A stretch of DNA of 64,000 bases from Ottelia alismoides (GCA_037367405.1 JAZKJV010011401.1:248001-312000), one strand, 5' to 3'; shown: positions 36,655 to 50,499, counted from the stretch's first letter. Notes: a model not told the origin generated them from the letters alone. Numbers and translations are program-made.

Positions 36655-39600
36655 TCACGCAAAATGAATAGGGGCAAGATCAACGACCCGCGGCTCATGA
36701 TCTAGAAATGGCTTGAGCCGCTGGCCGTTCACTCGAAAGGTACTCTCAGAAGACAACTCGGATATATCAATGCTACCGTTGTCGTGTACTTTTCTGACCA
36801 AGTAGGGTCCCTTCCACTTGCTCTGTAGCTTCCCTGGAAACAAACGAAGCCTCGCATCAAACAGCCATACTCTCTGTCCAATCTCAAAATGCTTGTGGCT
36901 GATGTGAGAATCATGCCACTCCTTCACTCTTTCCTTATACTGTAGGCTGTTTGAGAAAGCGGTATCTCTCAACTCCTCCAGGGCTGCTAACTCTGCCCTC
37001 CTCTGGTCTCCTACACCATCTGGATCCATAAGAATATCAGTAACTACCCATAGTGACCTGTGCCTCAACTCAACAAGCAAATGGCGCGGCTTGCCATATA
37101 TGAGGCGAAAGGGAGATGTGCCCAATGGTGTCTTGAAAGACGTCCTATATGGCCACAAGACCGAGTCCAAAAGCTGTGACCAATCCTTTCGGTCAGGGCG
37201 GACAATTTTCTGCAATATAGTCTTAATCTCCCTATTCGACACCTCGGCTAGACCATTCGTCTTTGGATGGTAAGGTGTATCAACACGATGGTTTATACCG
37301 AACTCGCTAGCAAGGGCCTTCACCTGGTCGTTGATGAAATGAGACCCCCCATCAGAAATCAGAACTCGTGGGACCCCGAACCGCGTGATGATGTGTTTCC
37401 TCAAAAATCTGCAAACTGTCCTCGCATCAGCGGCTCGGGCGGGGATAGCCTCAACCCAACGACTAACATAAATCTACGGCCAACAGAATGTACTCAAATC
37501 CCTAACTCTTAGGGAATGGACCCATGAAATCGATGCCCCATGCGTCAAAAACCTCACAGAAGTGAATGGGCTGCATCGGCATCATATCACGCTGTCCACA
37601 AGTGCCCATCCTCTGACAGTCAGTACACCTCTTCACGAACTCATCAGAATCCTTGAAGAGGGTAGGCCACCACAAGCCGGATTGGAGCACTTTCTGTGCC
37701 GTTCTCCTCCCAGAATGATGTCCTCCTGCCTCAAGCTTGTGGCAGTACGTGAGGACGCTATGGTGTTCCTCCTGAGGAATACACCGACGCCAGACGCTAT
37801 CCCCTCTTTCGGGGTAAAGGATGGGATCCTCCCAGTGGTAGGACTTGGCCTTCGCAAGGAAGGTCTCAAGCCTCTGCCTGGGCCAATCTTGTGGGACTTT
37901 CCCAGCAACGAGAAAGTTCACAATATCGGCATACCACGGGAGTGAGGCGATAGCAAGGATCGCCTCATCTGGGAAGGTCTCACAAATGGGATCTATCTGC
38001 TCAGACTCCTCAGGCTGCTCTATACGGGAGAGGTGATCCGCCACCACATTCTTGACTCCAGGCTTATCCTTGATCTCAATGTCGAACTCCTGGAGTAGAA
38101 GGATCCATCTAGTCAATCTGGCCTTGGCATCCTTCTTTGCCATGAGGTATCTGATGGCGGTGTGATCTGTGTACAGGGTCACTCTAGATCCAATGATATA
38201 AGATCGAAACTTATCTAGGGCGAACACTACAGCTAGCATCTCCTTCTCTGTGACCGTGTAATTCCGCTGGGCGGAATCCAATGTGCGGCTAGCGTAGTGG
38301 ATAGCAAAGGGGACTCCATCCCTCCTCTGTCCCAGCACGGCCCCTACGGCAAAATCGGAGGCATCCGTCATGATCTCGAATGGGAGAGACAATCAGGCGG
38401 CTGGAGGACAGGAGCCTCAATAACACACTGCTGGAGAGTCACAAAGGACGAAAGACACTTGTCATCGACAAGGAACTCGGTGTCTTTCGTCAAGAGGTCA
38501 GTCAACGGCCGGGCAATCCTGCTGAAATCATGAATAAATCTCCGATAGAACCCAACGTGCCCCAGGAATGACCGTAGCTGCCTCTAATTAGACGGTGGTG
38601 CGAGTTTTCTAATGACATCAACCTTGGCCGGATCAACCTCCATGCCCCTGTTGGAGATGATATGGCCAAGCACCGTCCCTTGAGTCACCATGAAGTGACT
38701 CTTCTCCCAAGATAGAACCAAATGGTACTCAATACATCGCTGGAGTACTCGGTCTAGGAAGCCAAGACAGGAGTCGAATCCATCACCGTAGACCGAGAAA
38801 TCGTCCATGAAGACCTCCAAACACTCCCCTACCATGTCTGAAAAGATCGACAGCATGCACCTCTGAAAAGTAGCAGGGGCATTGCATAGCCCAAATGGCA
38901 TGCGTCGAAAGGCATATGTACCGAAGGGACAGGTAAAGGTGGTCTTCTCCTGATCCTCAGGAGCGATGGCCACCTGGTTGTAGCCCGAGTACCCATCTAG
39001 GAAGCAATAATGGCTCTTCCCTGCCAGTCTCTCAATGATCTGGTCAATAAAAGGCAGGGGGAAATGGTCCTTCTTGGTGGCCTGGTTGAGTCTCCTGTAG
39101 TCAACACAGACCCTCCAAGAGGTGGGTACTCGTGTAGCAATCTCCTCTCCCGACTCACTGATCACAGTCGTGATGCCCTTCTTCTTGGGCACCACATGCA
39201 AGGGGCTGACCCACTTGGAGTCGGAAATGGGATAAATAAAATCTGCACTCCACCATTTTGATATTTCCTTCATCACGACCTCTCTCAGGTTGGGGTTCAG
39301 CCGCCGCTGGAACTCACGCAACGGCTTCGCCCCTCCTCGAGATAAATATGGTGGGAGCACACTGATGGACTAATCCCATGGAGATCTGCTATGCTCCATC
39401 CGATTGCCTTGCGGTTCTTTTCAAGAACCCCCATCAAACGGGATTCTTGCTCTCCAGTCAGATCGGCGGAGATGATGACTGGGTACATCTCAGGTTCACC
39501 CGCAAGGAACCGATACTTCAGCGAAGTAGGGAGCGGCTTCAGCTCTGGACAGCTGGGTGCTGGCAAATCTGGCTTCAGAAGAAGATGTGTGTATGCTGCT

Positions 39601-41805
39601 AAATCTGCCAAATCTGCCTGGGAGAAAGAAGACGAGCTCTCGCAAACTGGATCTGAAGAAGGCTGCTCAACTGTGCTATCTCTGATCTGCTCTGCATCTA
39701 CCTCCTCCTCATCTGTAGGCTCTGGTGGACTCAGGTCTGGCATCTGATCATCACAATCTGCCCAATCAGATTCTGAATCTGAGGGATTTGCATCAAACAA
39801 GGTGGCATCAGTACCACCGTCACACAAGGTGGCCTCAGTACCACCATCACTAGAAATCGTGTCGCGATCGGGAACCGGCTCTGTTGCCACTGAAATATCC
39901 TGGACCAGGGCTGTGCTCTCCAAGCTCTCCTCTGCTATCATCTCTGCATCAGCGGTGTCTGGAAATGAGAGGATGGCCTGTGCTGAAGGGTCTGCCCATG
40001 CTGCCTCATCATCTGTGATCACAAAATCACAGTCCTGGTGGATGTCTGGCCCGGCATCTGTCAGCTGCTCTGAATCTGTGTTGGTCTCTGAGCATGCTCT
40101 CTCTGGCTCTGTAGTCCCCGACCGTCTCTATTTGTACACTCTCGCCCTCGACGCGAAAGTATACCTTCCCGCTATCATGATCAGTCACCGCCTTGGTCGT
40201 GGCCAAGAACGGACGACCGAGGATGATGGGGGTATCAGCCACTGAATCAGGGATCTCCATGTCCAACACTACGAAGTCCACGAAGAATTGCAGACCCTGA
40301 ATAGTGACGATAACGTCTCGCAACAACCCCTTCGGCCTCTTGACAGATCAATCAGCAAACTGAAGGACTGTCCTGCTCTGTCTAAGAGTGCCCAACTCGA
40401 AGCGGTCGAGAAGGGCTGACGGAAGGAGGTTGGTAGACGATCCGCTATCCAATAGAGTCTGGTCGAACCTCTGCTCACTAATCTGACATCTGACATATGG
40501 GGCTCCTGAATCTGGCCTCTTGGCCGGCAGACGGTTCTGGATCGCGAAGCACGTGGCTTTCGTCAGCACATGTATCTCTGAATGATGGTTCCTCCTCCTC
40601 CTCCTGGCTATAGTCCTATCTCTCAACGATCGCTGAAGAAGGGGGATGTGCTGCAAAGCCTCCTGAAGGGTCAGCTGTATATGGAATCGATCAATCATGC
40701 TCTGGCTGAACTCCTCCTGCTCTCTTTTTTTTGGATCTTTTTCTTTTTTCTTCCCCTTCCCCATCAGAAGGGCTCTAGGGAAGGGGATCACAGGGTCCTT
40801 CTCAGATGAAGGACTAGGAATAGGTCTAGATGGCTCGACGGCCGGATCCGCACATACATCAATCACCACAGTGGGACCAGAAGAAACTAAACCTTTTCCT
40901 TTATTCACAACAGTGTTCTGAGATACATCAGCATGAGGAAAAACAACAACTCTCTCTGAATGAACACCGGTGGCCTCAGTACCACCATGGGCTGGCTCTC
41001 CTGGACGTCTTGCGGCCTCAGTACCGCGTACTAGCTCGGCTACTCTGGTGGCGTCAGTACCACCTCCTCGAATTGGTGAAGCGGCGGCCTCAGTACCGCC
41101 GGTGGGATCAGCATCCTTGGTGGCATCAGTACCACCGTCATCATCATGAGCGGCCTCAGTACCGCTCTCCTCCTCCTCATCTGGCGCCCCGGATGTATCC
41201 TCGTGGTGTAGCTCAGACGAGGCGCCGCCGCCTGCTGGTGTCCTACTGCTCCTATGCGTAACAAAATCAGCATCGAAAAGATCCGAAGATGTATCAACAA
41301 ATGGATCACTAGGAGTGGCGTGCTCAGTGTAAGCTACCTGCTCAGATTTCCGCTTCAGGCTGTTGGGATTCGGCTCGATCTGGGAAGGAATGGCAGCCTT
41401 CCCTCTCACAATGTCCTGCATCTCCTGGCGGAACTCGTCCATCTCCCGTCTGAAGGTAGCCTGCTGGTCCGTGAGGAGGCGGGCGATGCCATCCAAAACA
41501 GGGCTCTCGTGGGAACCCGACGGGTAGCCTCTCTGGTGATGAGGCTGCTGGAACTGGTGATGCTGCTGGTGAGAGGGGTAAGAAGGAGGGTGCTGCTGGT
41601 GTGGCTGGTTAGCCTGCTGCTCACGTCTCCAAGACTGTCCCTGCTGCTGGTAGGGACGAGGAACGAAGGATGACTGCGGTTGTGACTGGTAAACTGGGGG
41701 CTGCTGCTGCTGGTGATCCCTCTGCTGGCTATACTGCCCTTCCTGACCGGATGACTGCTGCTGGGGCTGGGTACCTCCACTCCCCCACCTGAATCCGGGA
41801 TGGTC
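36655..41805 (-). pseudogene. Pol of copy C (PR-RT-RH-INT), broken
   Basis: The order is Gln-rich linker, acidic spacer with GGTDAT repeats, protease (DSGSS near 40,440), RT (FMDD near 38,800), RNase H (MTDASDF near 38,360) and integrase (SDGGSHF near 37,340; end IHFA at 36,655). Breaks seen: TGA at 40,348-40,350 where A has CGA; frameshift near 40,090; frameshift near 39,330; TAG at 38,584-38,586; one-base loss near 38,390; TAG at 37,502-37,504 where A has CAG; one-base gain near 37,470. Compared with copy A (one nonsense codon) this copy is far more damaged. Integrase catalytic residues are present in the last readable frame. Confidence 0.92.
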
Positions 41806-43486
41806 TCATCGGATCCCAGGCTGAGGACGTTCATACCAAATCCCGTTGACATCCATCAACGGCTCTGCATCGTATGGGGCTGGCGGGAGTACTGCCAGAG
41901 GCTGATCCGGCTGGTATACCACCATCTGCAAGTCTGGAGATGGTGGTGACTGGTAGGTGGGCTGCGGCTGCTGGTACGGCTCCACCTGTACAAGGTGAAC
42001 CTGTCTAGGCTGCTGAAAGGAGCTGAAGCGCTGGGACGAGCTGCTGCTGCCGCCGGAATCGCCTTGCGACTGAAGACGGGGCTGTGAAGTCGTCTGTGCC
42101 TCCTGGAGACACATGAGCTGGGTCTTCATGTCGCTCAGAGTCTGTGCCATCTGCTCCATCTGCGTGATGCCCTGGCACTGCTTCTTCTCAATCAGCTCCA
42201 TCCGATCCAACTTCTCACTGATGATACCCATATCCGCAACGGATGACTCTGCCTGTGCTGCTGCTACTGCGGATGAACTGGATGGACCGGCGCCGACCCG
42301 TGCTATCCTCTGGTACTGCACGGGTCCTGGCTGCTGCTGGGGTCTGCCCTGAGTATACAACCAGGTCTGGGACATCACCATATAGTTCTCGACCATCTCC
42401 TCGTAGATGGCCCAGACCTGGTCGTGATCCTTGGCGAAATAGGACCCGCCACAAGAAGCATTCACCAAGCCCTGGAGCTCTGGTGTCAGCCCGCTGAAGA
42501 AGCTCTGCACAAGGTTCGGCTTCGAGATATCATGGTGCGGGCATCGGTCAGTCAGCTCACGAAACCTCTCCCATGCCTCATGGAATTGCTCGTTGGGGAG
42601 CATGGAGAAGTTGCTGATGAGGGCTCTCGTTGCATTGGTCCGCCCGAGTGGATAGTACTTGTTCAAGTACTCGGTGCGGAGCTGCTCCCAGGTGTAAACA
42701 AACCTCCCCAAGTGCTTCAGCCAGGTGGCTGCTCTGTCTGCTAGGGAAAATGGGAAGACGATCATCCTGATCGTGTCCTGGTCCACCTGACGGTCGTGGA
42801 CAGTGCTGCAAATCATCAGGAACTCCTGGAGGTGAAGATGGGGCTCCTCAGTGGCGAGCCCGTGGAAGCGGGGGAGTAACTGCAAGGTGTTCGGGAGGAA
42901 CTTGAAGTTCCCCACGATGGCTGGAAGTACGACCCAGTGGTGCGTCAGCGTCGATCCGGGGTTGTGCAACTCCCGCATCGGTCTCGGTGGTCCTCCTGTC
43001 GTGGCTGCGGCGGCAGCTGCGGCTGCTGCTGCGGCTGCTGCATCTGCATCCTCTGGGATCCTCGGTCCCTCTCTCCTCTGCTCGCGCTCTGCTCGCATCT
43101 GCTCCATCTCTCTCCTCATGTCGAGCATGAATGCTCCCTGATCTCTCAACTGCTGCTGGACGGTCTCTAAAGAGGTGATCAGGGTGGAGTTGATCGCTCT
43201 CTGGTCCAATACGAAGTGCTCAGGCTGACGGGAGCGATCCTCAGAACTGCCGGCCATGGCGTCTGCAAAATCAAACGAGCCAAACTCAGGTGCTGTCAAA
43301 TCTGTGAGTCTCTCCTCTGGCTCATATCTCTCATAACCGAAAGAAAGGGTCGAGGGGGAACAGGGCGGAATCATACTCGGGCTCGGAGAACTGGTCTCGG
43401 CTCTCACGGGCCAACCTAGATGATTGGGTAGACGTTCCAGAAAGCGGTGCAGCCAGAGGCTGCCTAAGAGAGCGTCTACCCATCAT
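41806..43486 (-). pseudogene. Gag of copy C
   Basis: The likely start is the ATG pair at 43,481-43,486, as in B. The N-terminal frame (MMGRRSLRQPLAAPL) is out of register with the main frame, so a frameshift lies near 43,345. The main frame then runs about 500 residues: helical region, an alanine run (near 43,010-43,040), and a capsid-like block of the Athila/Tat gag type (VLPAIVGNFKFLPNTLQLL, RFHGLATEEPHLHLQEF, then FPFSLADRAATWLKHLG). A Gln/Ser-rich tail follows, ending at TGA 41,806-41,808. The linker beyond the stop continues in frame to pol, as one open frame does in A. No CCHC zinc knuckle is evident. Confidence 0.88.
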
Positions 43487-44980
43487 CGTGATCTGACGAG
43501 TAGGGCAGATGAGATCTGGAAAAACTATGATGAGCAACCAAACCCTCTGTTCACCAACGCAACACGAGCTGAAGACCGTAAAGGCTCGGTCAAATTATCT
43601 TGTGCAATTTTATTAGGTGAACAATCAATCTATCAGAGCGCTTACGTGACCTGTTGGGATACCCGATGCTACTCCAACCGACTGGCCCGCACAGGAGAGT
43701 CGGTAATCAACTGGAAATAGCACCGGAGGGCTCAACCTAGGGTGCGGGTCACTCTCTCGCGCAATCAAACCAAACAATGAGGGGGTTGCTCTCCCCAAGA
43801 CAAGTTTTTAAGTGAGGTGTCTTTTAGGGTCAATAGTCTTAGCAGTCCCAATTTTATGGTTTTTCTTTTTAATTAAATTTTTTTCAATAAAAACAAAGGC
43901 CTAACGAATTTTTCGGTTCTCCTGGTTATTTAATCCAAAACAGGGGGAGAAGACGAAAAAGTCGATGCGCGATGAAATCAATGATGCATGCTGAGATAGA
44001 AATGCGTACCTTGCCTCCAGCACTCTACATGCAAGTGATCCATGCAGAATTTTAAAGACAGAAAATAAACTACCTAAATGATGCAGCGATGAAAACCGAG
44101 TCCTAGATGAGCAAGTCTACTCGCAGAACCGTCTAACTGGTCACCGACCTCCAAGCCAAAGGTCCGGTCTTGGCCTACCCTTCCTCTGCCCGACAAATCG
44201 GGGGTAGGAGAAAGCGCTTTACGGGACAGGCTGCGGCACGTAGGCTACGAAGGAGATGAGTCAGTTATTTTTAATTATTCAATTATTAGTAGGTCCAATT
44301 AATCGCACTATAGGAACATGCAAGCAATTAGGTGTGGGGACCCTACTAATTACGGCACAAGCAAGCAGAAAATCCTAAGTCTAGGGGCTCGATGAAAAAC
44401 CGCGTAAACATCGGAAAAGGCAGCTAAAAATCAAAACCGCGAAAAAGCCGCGAAAACACTAAGGGTCCCTCGAGCACACCGGTGCTCGGCAAAATAGACC
44501 CGCTAGTCAATCAAGCAAAGTCCACAAGTCTCTGAGTCCCTGAGTCCCTGTATTATTACAATAATAATCAAATAAAAGAAAAATAAAACCTAAACTAAAC
44601 CTCTCCCACTCAGCTCTCCTCTCACGCTCTCCTACAGCTCCGTACAGAAGGGAGCCGCCTCCAAGTCTCGCGGTTGCATCGGCTTCTCGAAATCAGCCGC
44701 CTCGGTCCTCGAGCCCTCGCAAGAAAAGAGACAAGTGGTCAGACCAATAAAAATAATCAAATATTAATAGGAAAAATAAATGAAAGGAAAATGAGGGTAT
44801 ATATGCAAAAATGCAAAATAAAATAAACAAACAAAAATCAAACAAAAGCAAAAATAAAAGAAAATAAAATAAAACAAAATAAAACAAAAATAAAATATAA
44901 ACAAAAGCCGCGAAAAGCCGCGAGCTCTGAAAGAGCCGCGAAAACAAAACGAGAATAAAATGAAAACTAACAAGCCGTGC
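43487..44980 (-). other. 5' leader of copy C
   Basis: This is about 1.5 kb of untranslated sequence sharing ordered blocks with the B leader. It contains a GAGCAC/GTGCTC hairpin at 44,472-44,487. An A-rich stretch with many AAAATAAA words lies at 44,740-44,960. Confidence 0.7.
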
Positions 44981-44998
44981 TCCCCGGCAACGGCGCCA
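44981..44998 (-). promoter_or_regulatory. Primer-binding site of copy C, tRNA-Asp type
   Basis: The minus strand reads TGGCGCCGTTGCCGGGGA, exactly the Athila/Calypso primer site, three bases inside the 5' LTR end. Confidence 0.92.
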
Positions 44999-45001
44999 TT
45001 C

Positions 45002-48000
45002 TGATGACCGAGAAATCCCAAGTGACTAAGGCAATCAGGTAACTAGAGGGTCGTTGCAACCTCAATCATTCAGATTCGATCAATCAATAAAAAGAAGAGA
45101 CCACCAATAAAATGAAAATCAACTCGAAACACGAAAGCGGTCTTGCTATTAATTTAACTTGGTATAGCGACCATGGTCGAACACAAGGAGCACGGGTTGG
45201 CCTCGCAGCCTACGAAGTAGTCAAAAAGAAAATAAAAGGAAAGACAAATGTATTTTTGGTGGTTTTTAAATATTTTATACTTTTTTTGATTTTTAAAGTA
45301 TTAGGAAACTAATAAAAGCAAAGAAACAACACACTTCAACAATTTATTAAATGCACTAAAAATCAATCAAAAATTCTAACAAAAATATTTTTATGTGTTT
45401 TATAATTTTTAGTGTTTTTGGTGAAGTTTTGGGATTTTTCTGATATTTATTTAATTTTCTAAAAATCAAACAGTGACTGAAACTGTAGGTACTGTCCAGC
45501 CGAGCTAAAAGGACCTAGATAAAATATCTAGAAGCCCCAAATTAGCCTGGAGGTATTTTTCCTGTATAGAGAATGAAACAAGGAAAAATTGGGCACCTAG
45601 TTTATTATTTGTGGATTTTTAATCTATTTATTAGAATTTTTATATGATTTTAAGTGTTTTTTAATTTTTAGGTATTTTAAGTAATGAAAAATAGCCAAAA
45701 TTGGCTAGAAAATCAAGCAAGCCTAAACAAATAGTAAGTAATTTTTTTGTGAATTTTAGATGATATTTAATATTTTTTTGTGGTTTTTAAAGTCAGACAG
45801 TAAAGAAAATAGAAGTTTTTGAATTTTTAAAAATATCAAATAAAAACAAAATTGTCCCCAAAAATTCCAGAAAATTTTGCACTACAACAGGAGCCATGTT
45901 TCTTATTTTCATTGGATTTGGAGTTATTTTGCTATTTTATTCAAAAATAAAGAGGGGGCACTGTGCATAGGGACCTAAGTGCAAATACCCGGAGTTCTGG
46001 GGGTCCTGGTGCAAAATACCCAAGAGGTCACACGCGTGGCGCGTGCCTGAGCACACAGGGACCCAAATGTAACGAAAATTACTTCCGAGGACTATTTGGT
46101 AACAGGTACCAAAAGTCCAGGGGGTAATCTGCAAATAACCCAAAAATATCCGCACATGCTCAAATGTTTCACGCACAGGGGTATAAATGCAAATACTAAA
46201 AAACTTTCATTCATTCATTAACATTCAGAACTACAGGGCATATAATGCAAATACACAAGAAAGTCACGTGTCGACACACGTGTCACACTATACACAGGGG
46301 CATAAATGCAAGGAAAATAAAGTGCAGGGTCTTCTATGCAATTTTACCAAAAACTAAACAACTACATTAAATAATTACAGGACTAAATGCGAAATAAAAT
46401 AGCAGAGGGGGCCTAAGGGTAAATTACCCTTTATTAATGCGGGCCGCAGGATGGACGCCACGTGCGTGATCGTACGGTCTGGATCGGGTGGCGCTCCAAC
46501 GCTCGGGCCCTCGCAGCGATCGGACGGCTGAGGGTACGCCACGTGGGGGATCGAACGGATGAGGCTCTCGGTGGGTAAACCTCGTGCAACGGGCGGTCCT
46601 GATCACCTCTCCAAGATATGACGGTGGCTGCTCCTCCGGGAATGAACGGCCCAGATGAAAACTGGAGGTCGAGGATGATCGGACGGTCGGGGAGGATACC
46701 GGAAGAACAGTTCGCCGGCGAAGTTCGCCGGCCCAAGGTGCACGCTCCTGACCTCCCCTGCTGCGCCTGAAGATCGGAGAAGCTCCGGCGTGACGCTCCG
46801 CAGCTGCTGGTGCCCTCCGATGGCCCAGCCGAGCTCTGGAGAGCTCCAGCGAGGTCGGCGGAGATGACGCTCCTGGACCTGATGGTCCAAGCCCTCAGAT
46901 GGGCTTGGAAGTACCTGCAAAGCAAACCAGGAGACTCGCGGGTCGAGGGCAAACTGCCTTGACCCGGTTAGGCGGGGTGACGGTGAACGGAGGGTCGAGA
47001 TGGGTGAGCTCCGGCGAAGGTGGGGACGGTGGAGCTCGAATCCCAGCTCCTGTGCGAGCTGGGTTGGATGGAAATATGGAGAAGGTGCGCGGGAGGAAGG
47101 CGGAGGCTATGGCGGAGCCTGATGATTGAATGGATGTCGGATGTGGACGGAATCAACGACGAACGGCGGCGGAGCGAAAGGGGGTAATTGAAAATTAGTG
47201 AAAAAGAAAAGACTACGGGGCTACCTGGGTGGCTGATGAGACTGGGGGCGAGTAGGCGGTGCTCTGGGTCATCGCCTCGAGGAGCGTCTCCCTCCGAGGC
47301 TCGAGCTCCTGCTGGTGGCGGATCAAGGCGGCGATACTCGCCGGATCAGTGGAATCCGGTCCCTCTCCTCGCTTCAACAGCACGGGAAGCAAGTTGTCAC
47401 TCTCACTCACGCGCTGGAGCTCACTGGGGGTGGAAGTGAATGGCCAAAGATAGGAAATGGAGGTGGCGGAGCTCGGCTTAAGTACGCTGGAGGGTCCGGG
47501 AAGAAGGGCGCGGGTAGGGCACTGGAGCGCGCGGATCCCGATGTGGAGGCTCCGGCGAGGATCTCGGATATACCATGGACGGATCTGACCCGGGGTTTAG
47601 GTGGGGATGAATCGGGTTTAGGCGCTAAAAAAGGGGGAAATCGGGTCGGGCGCCTAAGCCCGTGGGAAGTGGTCCTGGGGGGGTAGTTGACCGGGCGGTC
47701 AACAATCCCCAGGGCCAATGGGTGAAGGCCACGTGGCTGGTTTTTGGAAGTGAAATTAAGGGTAGCAAATGGCCGAATTAGGGGAAAGTTAAAACATGAA
47801 ACATTTTTCTTTTATTTTTTTCTATTTTTTAGTGATTTTTAATTAATTTTTCAAAGTAAAAATAGTGTATTTACATAGTAGGGTTACATATAGGTATATA
47901 TACAATATCTAGGGTTTTTAATTTTGATTTTTAATTGTTATTTTTATACAATTTTATTCCCATTTTATATTTTATTTATTTTTATTATAAAATGAGGAAT

Positions 48001-48650
48001 AAAAAGATATTTTTATTTTATTTTTATTATTTATATACATAGGTGAAATAAATAGGTATGTACCTATATATACATGGTATATTTACAAAGTCTTTTTGGA
48101 TTTTTAGTTTTGTTATTTTTATTTTGTTTTTGTTTTAATTTATTTTATTTATTTACACCATATAATATAGAGCATTTACAAGATTTTTGGGAATTAATTT
48201 TATTTATTTATAAGGCTAAATAAATATAAAGGTGGATGGTCTTTATACAAGGTGAGTGATGTTTTTTTGTCTTCTTTTTGATTTTTATATTTTTATCTTG
48301 TTTTTATATTTATAAATATATACAAATATTTACAAGCCCATTTGAGCCTATTTTTGTGAGGAAAATACTTTTATTTATTTGAGTCCCTATCTCCCTCTAC
48401 TTTGGCTTTTATGTGGTCAGGCCCATGCTGAGCCCTCCCTTGGGTTAGGTTGCTCAATATTTATTCTAAATATTTCCCTCTTTTTCTTTTTAATCTTTAT
48501 TCTTTTTTTTTGCACAAAAACATGCTAATTATAGGTTTTTACACAATGCATGCTTTTGATAATTATTTCTATTTACAACTAAATACATGCATTTGCAAAG
48601 TTTTTGTAGCTAAAATATAAGAATAAAGAGTGATGAATGAGTATTCATCA
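45002..48650 (-). repeat. 5' LTR of copy C (3,649 bp)
   Basis: It runs from TGATGACCGAG to ATTCATCA and is followed by the duplication ATCAT. The TATA-like CTTAAGTACG is at 47,477-47,486 and the putative intron at 46,915-47,224. The main difference from the 3' LTR is a small deletion near 48,380 and shorter homopolymers. Confidence 0.93.
46915..47224 (-). other. Putative LTR leader intron, copy C 5' LTR (310 nt)
   Basis: The boundaries CCCAG/GTAGCCCC and TTTGCAG/GTACTT on the minus strand are the same as in the 3' LTR of C. Confidence 0.48.
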
Positions 48651-49360
48651 ATCATCTGATCTAAAACTGCCCACATCGGTTTAATGGGATGATATCTTTG
48701 CACGACAAAGGCTAATGGCACTGTTGATGCAGTTAGGTGATGGGATATGCCATGGCAAAGCATGCATAGAAAAGTGAAACAGAACAATAATCCCCGATGC
48801 TCAGAGCCATCGTCATCGCACCTCATCATTCAGAAAAATATGTAATCCATTCATCACACACCGCACGTAATCAAGGACCATTCACCGTTTCATGTTCTCA
48901 GGGAGAAAATGTATTCTTCTCCTAGCCATGACTGCTTAGATAGTCCGGTCGCCAGTAGAAGTTGATCATTAATAAACATTGGTAGCTTGCTTAAGACATA
49001 GCAGAGGATGACACGCAAAAATATTGGTTTAATCTACAGATAACATATCCAGCGGCAGAAATATTGTCAAACAAATGACCACTCTGCACCATAGTGAAGA
49101 TAACATATCCAGCATACATGAGCTAACTGGTGTCAACAGAATAAATAGGAAGCAACATAACATTTGGGTATGTGAATAACCCAAGTGTTGCCCCAAAGCA
49201 TTTTCCAGATTCATATGAAGCAATTATAGAGGATAACAGAGCAACCAAACATGTCTATTCAGTTCAAACCAACTTCTTGGTCAGAACCGTCCTTTGAGAC
49301 GTATACTCTCATAACCTTGAAATGACATGAATCATGTGTGTGAATTGTATTTGTTCTTTC
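48651..49360. other. Target-site duplication and right-hand continuation of the PIF-type region
   Basis: It starts with the duplication ATCAT (48,651-48,655). A degenerate piece resembling the 163-bp repeat (CGTCATCGCACCTCATCATTCAG, near 48,810-48,835) links this side with the DNA left of copy C. No coding frame can be supported. The right end of the PIF element cannot be fixed. Confidence 0.5.
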
Positions 49361-49439
49361 AAGACAAATAGTTGAACTATCAAGTGGTATCCTCCTATGG
49401 ATACTCATTCTCAGGGAGATGGATATTTCCTTTTATGTT

Positions 49440-50200
49440 TATTTGTGTGCCACTTCACAAGGAAGGAGGGAGAAGCCAGAAGAAAGATAAAAGAAATGGA
49501 AATGGACTAGTGTAGTCATTTTTCCCTGTAGCTTGGTTAGTGTAACCAAGTCTTCACTAAGAAGCAGACCTTTTCTGGAAGCTCAAATTTTTTGAAAATT
49601 TTGATGTACGCTTCATTTTGGATATTTTCGTTGTTGGCATTGCTCTGCATTCTGGTTTTACCCCAACGGATATAGAATCTTTTTTTTCGCCCATATTTTC
49701 AGATCATGAAAAAATTGTGCTAAGAACCCTCATCCGAAGCTTTATTTCAATCCATTCTCGAGTTGTTAGATGTCCATGATACTAGGAAGTGTTTTGAAGT
49801 ATCGATTTTAACAGTCCCCAATAATGGTTCCTATGACACCCTTGACGAAGTGGCCTAGTATCATCCTGATGTAGTCTCCAAGATCTTTCAACAATCCATT
49901 TGTATTGAGCTAAGTGTTAAGTGTGAGGTCTCAAGTCAAGCCACTATCTCAAGAGTCATATGGATGCCATGAAAGGTTCTAGTTAGACACATCATAGTCT
50001 CATGTAACCTAAAGAATTAAGCCACATGACTTGAAGCATCTCAATTCCAGTCCTTAACAGGTTCCTTAGAAACTAAATGGACTAAGATATAGACCAAGCT
50101 TCACTCTTCATAATTTATTTCGAGCTGGTCAATTATCATTCCAAAAATGCATATGCTATGCAATGCAAGAAAATTTTTTTGTGAAACTTTTTTTTGTTTT
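49440..50200 (-). mobile_element. Relic of an older Athila-like non-coding tail
   Basis: Several blocks match the post-integrase segment of A, B and C in the same order and orientation as C. These are GTGTAACCAAGTCTTC (49,544), a CGAAGCTTTATTTCAATCCA block (49,735), GAGCTAAGTGTTAAG (49,907), CCTAAAGAATTAAGCCACATG (50,009) and GGTTCCTTAGAAACTAAATGG (50,063). No pol remains next to it and the hairpin array is absent, so it is a small diverged piece. Confidence 0.6.
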
Positions 50201-50499
50201 GAATTTTTTATGGATGGAAAAGTTTTGCTAATTTTTATGTAATTTTGAAAAAAATTGCAAGTTTTAATAGATTTTGAAGATTTTGAAAATTTTAAGGGTT
50301 TTTAATAAATATTAGTGAATGGTGAATGTACAAATATTTACATTGGAGTGAGCTCATATTTACAAAGATTAGGGGTAGATTTTACACTAGGAGTATGTAC
50401 ATAGGTTAGTTATCATTCACATGTTTAATATACAAGATCATATATTTTAGTTGATGATTATTATTTAAGCGAGAGATATATAGATCCCAATGTGTGATC

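Larger units (their letters stand above)
30875..48650 (-). mobile_element. Athila-type retrotransposon, copy C, full length (17,776 bp)
   Basis: Both LTRs, PBS, PPT and a 5-bp duplication (ATCAT) are present. On the minus strand the order is 5' LTR (45,002-48,650), leader, gag, pol, hairpin tail, PPT and 3' LTR (30,875-34,554). Over the first 209 bp of the two LTRs I count seven differences, about 3 percent, so it is younger than B by that measure. The coding part nevertheless has at least four stops and four frameshifts. It inserted into the repeat area of a PIF-type transposon. Confidence 0.95.

Noticed and set aside
44693..45021. Phe/Leu-rich minus-strand frames in C's leader
   Set aside because: They come from AAAATAAA-rich DNA and have no homologue in B's leader.
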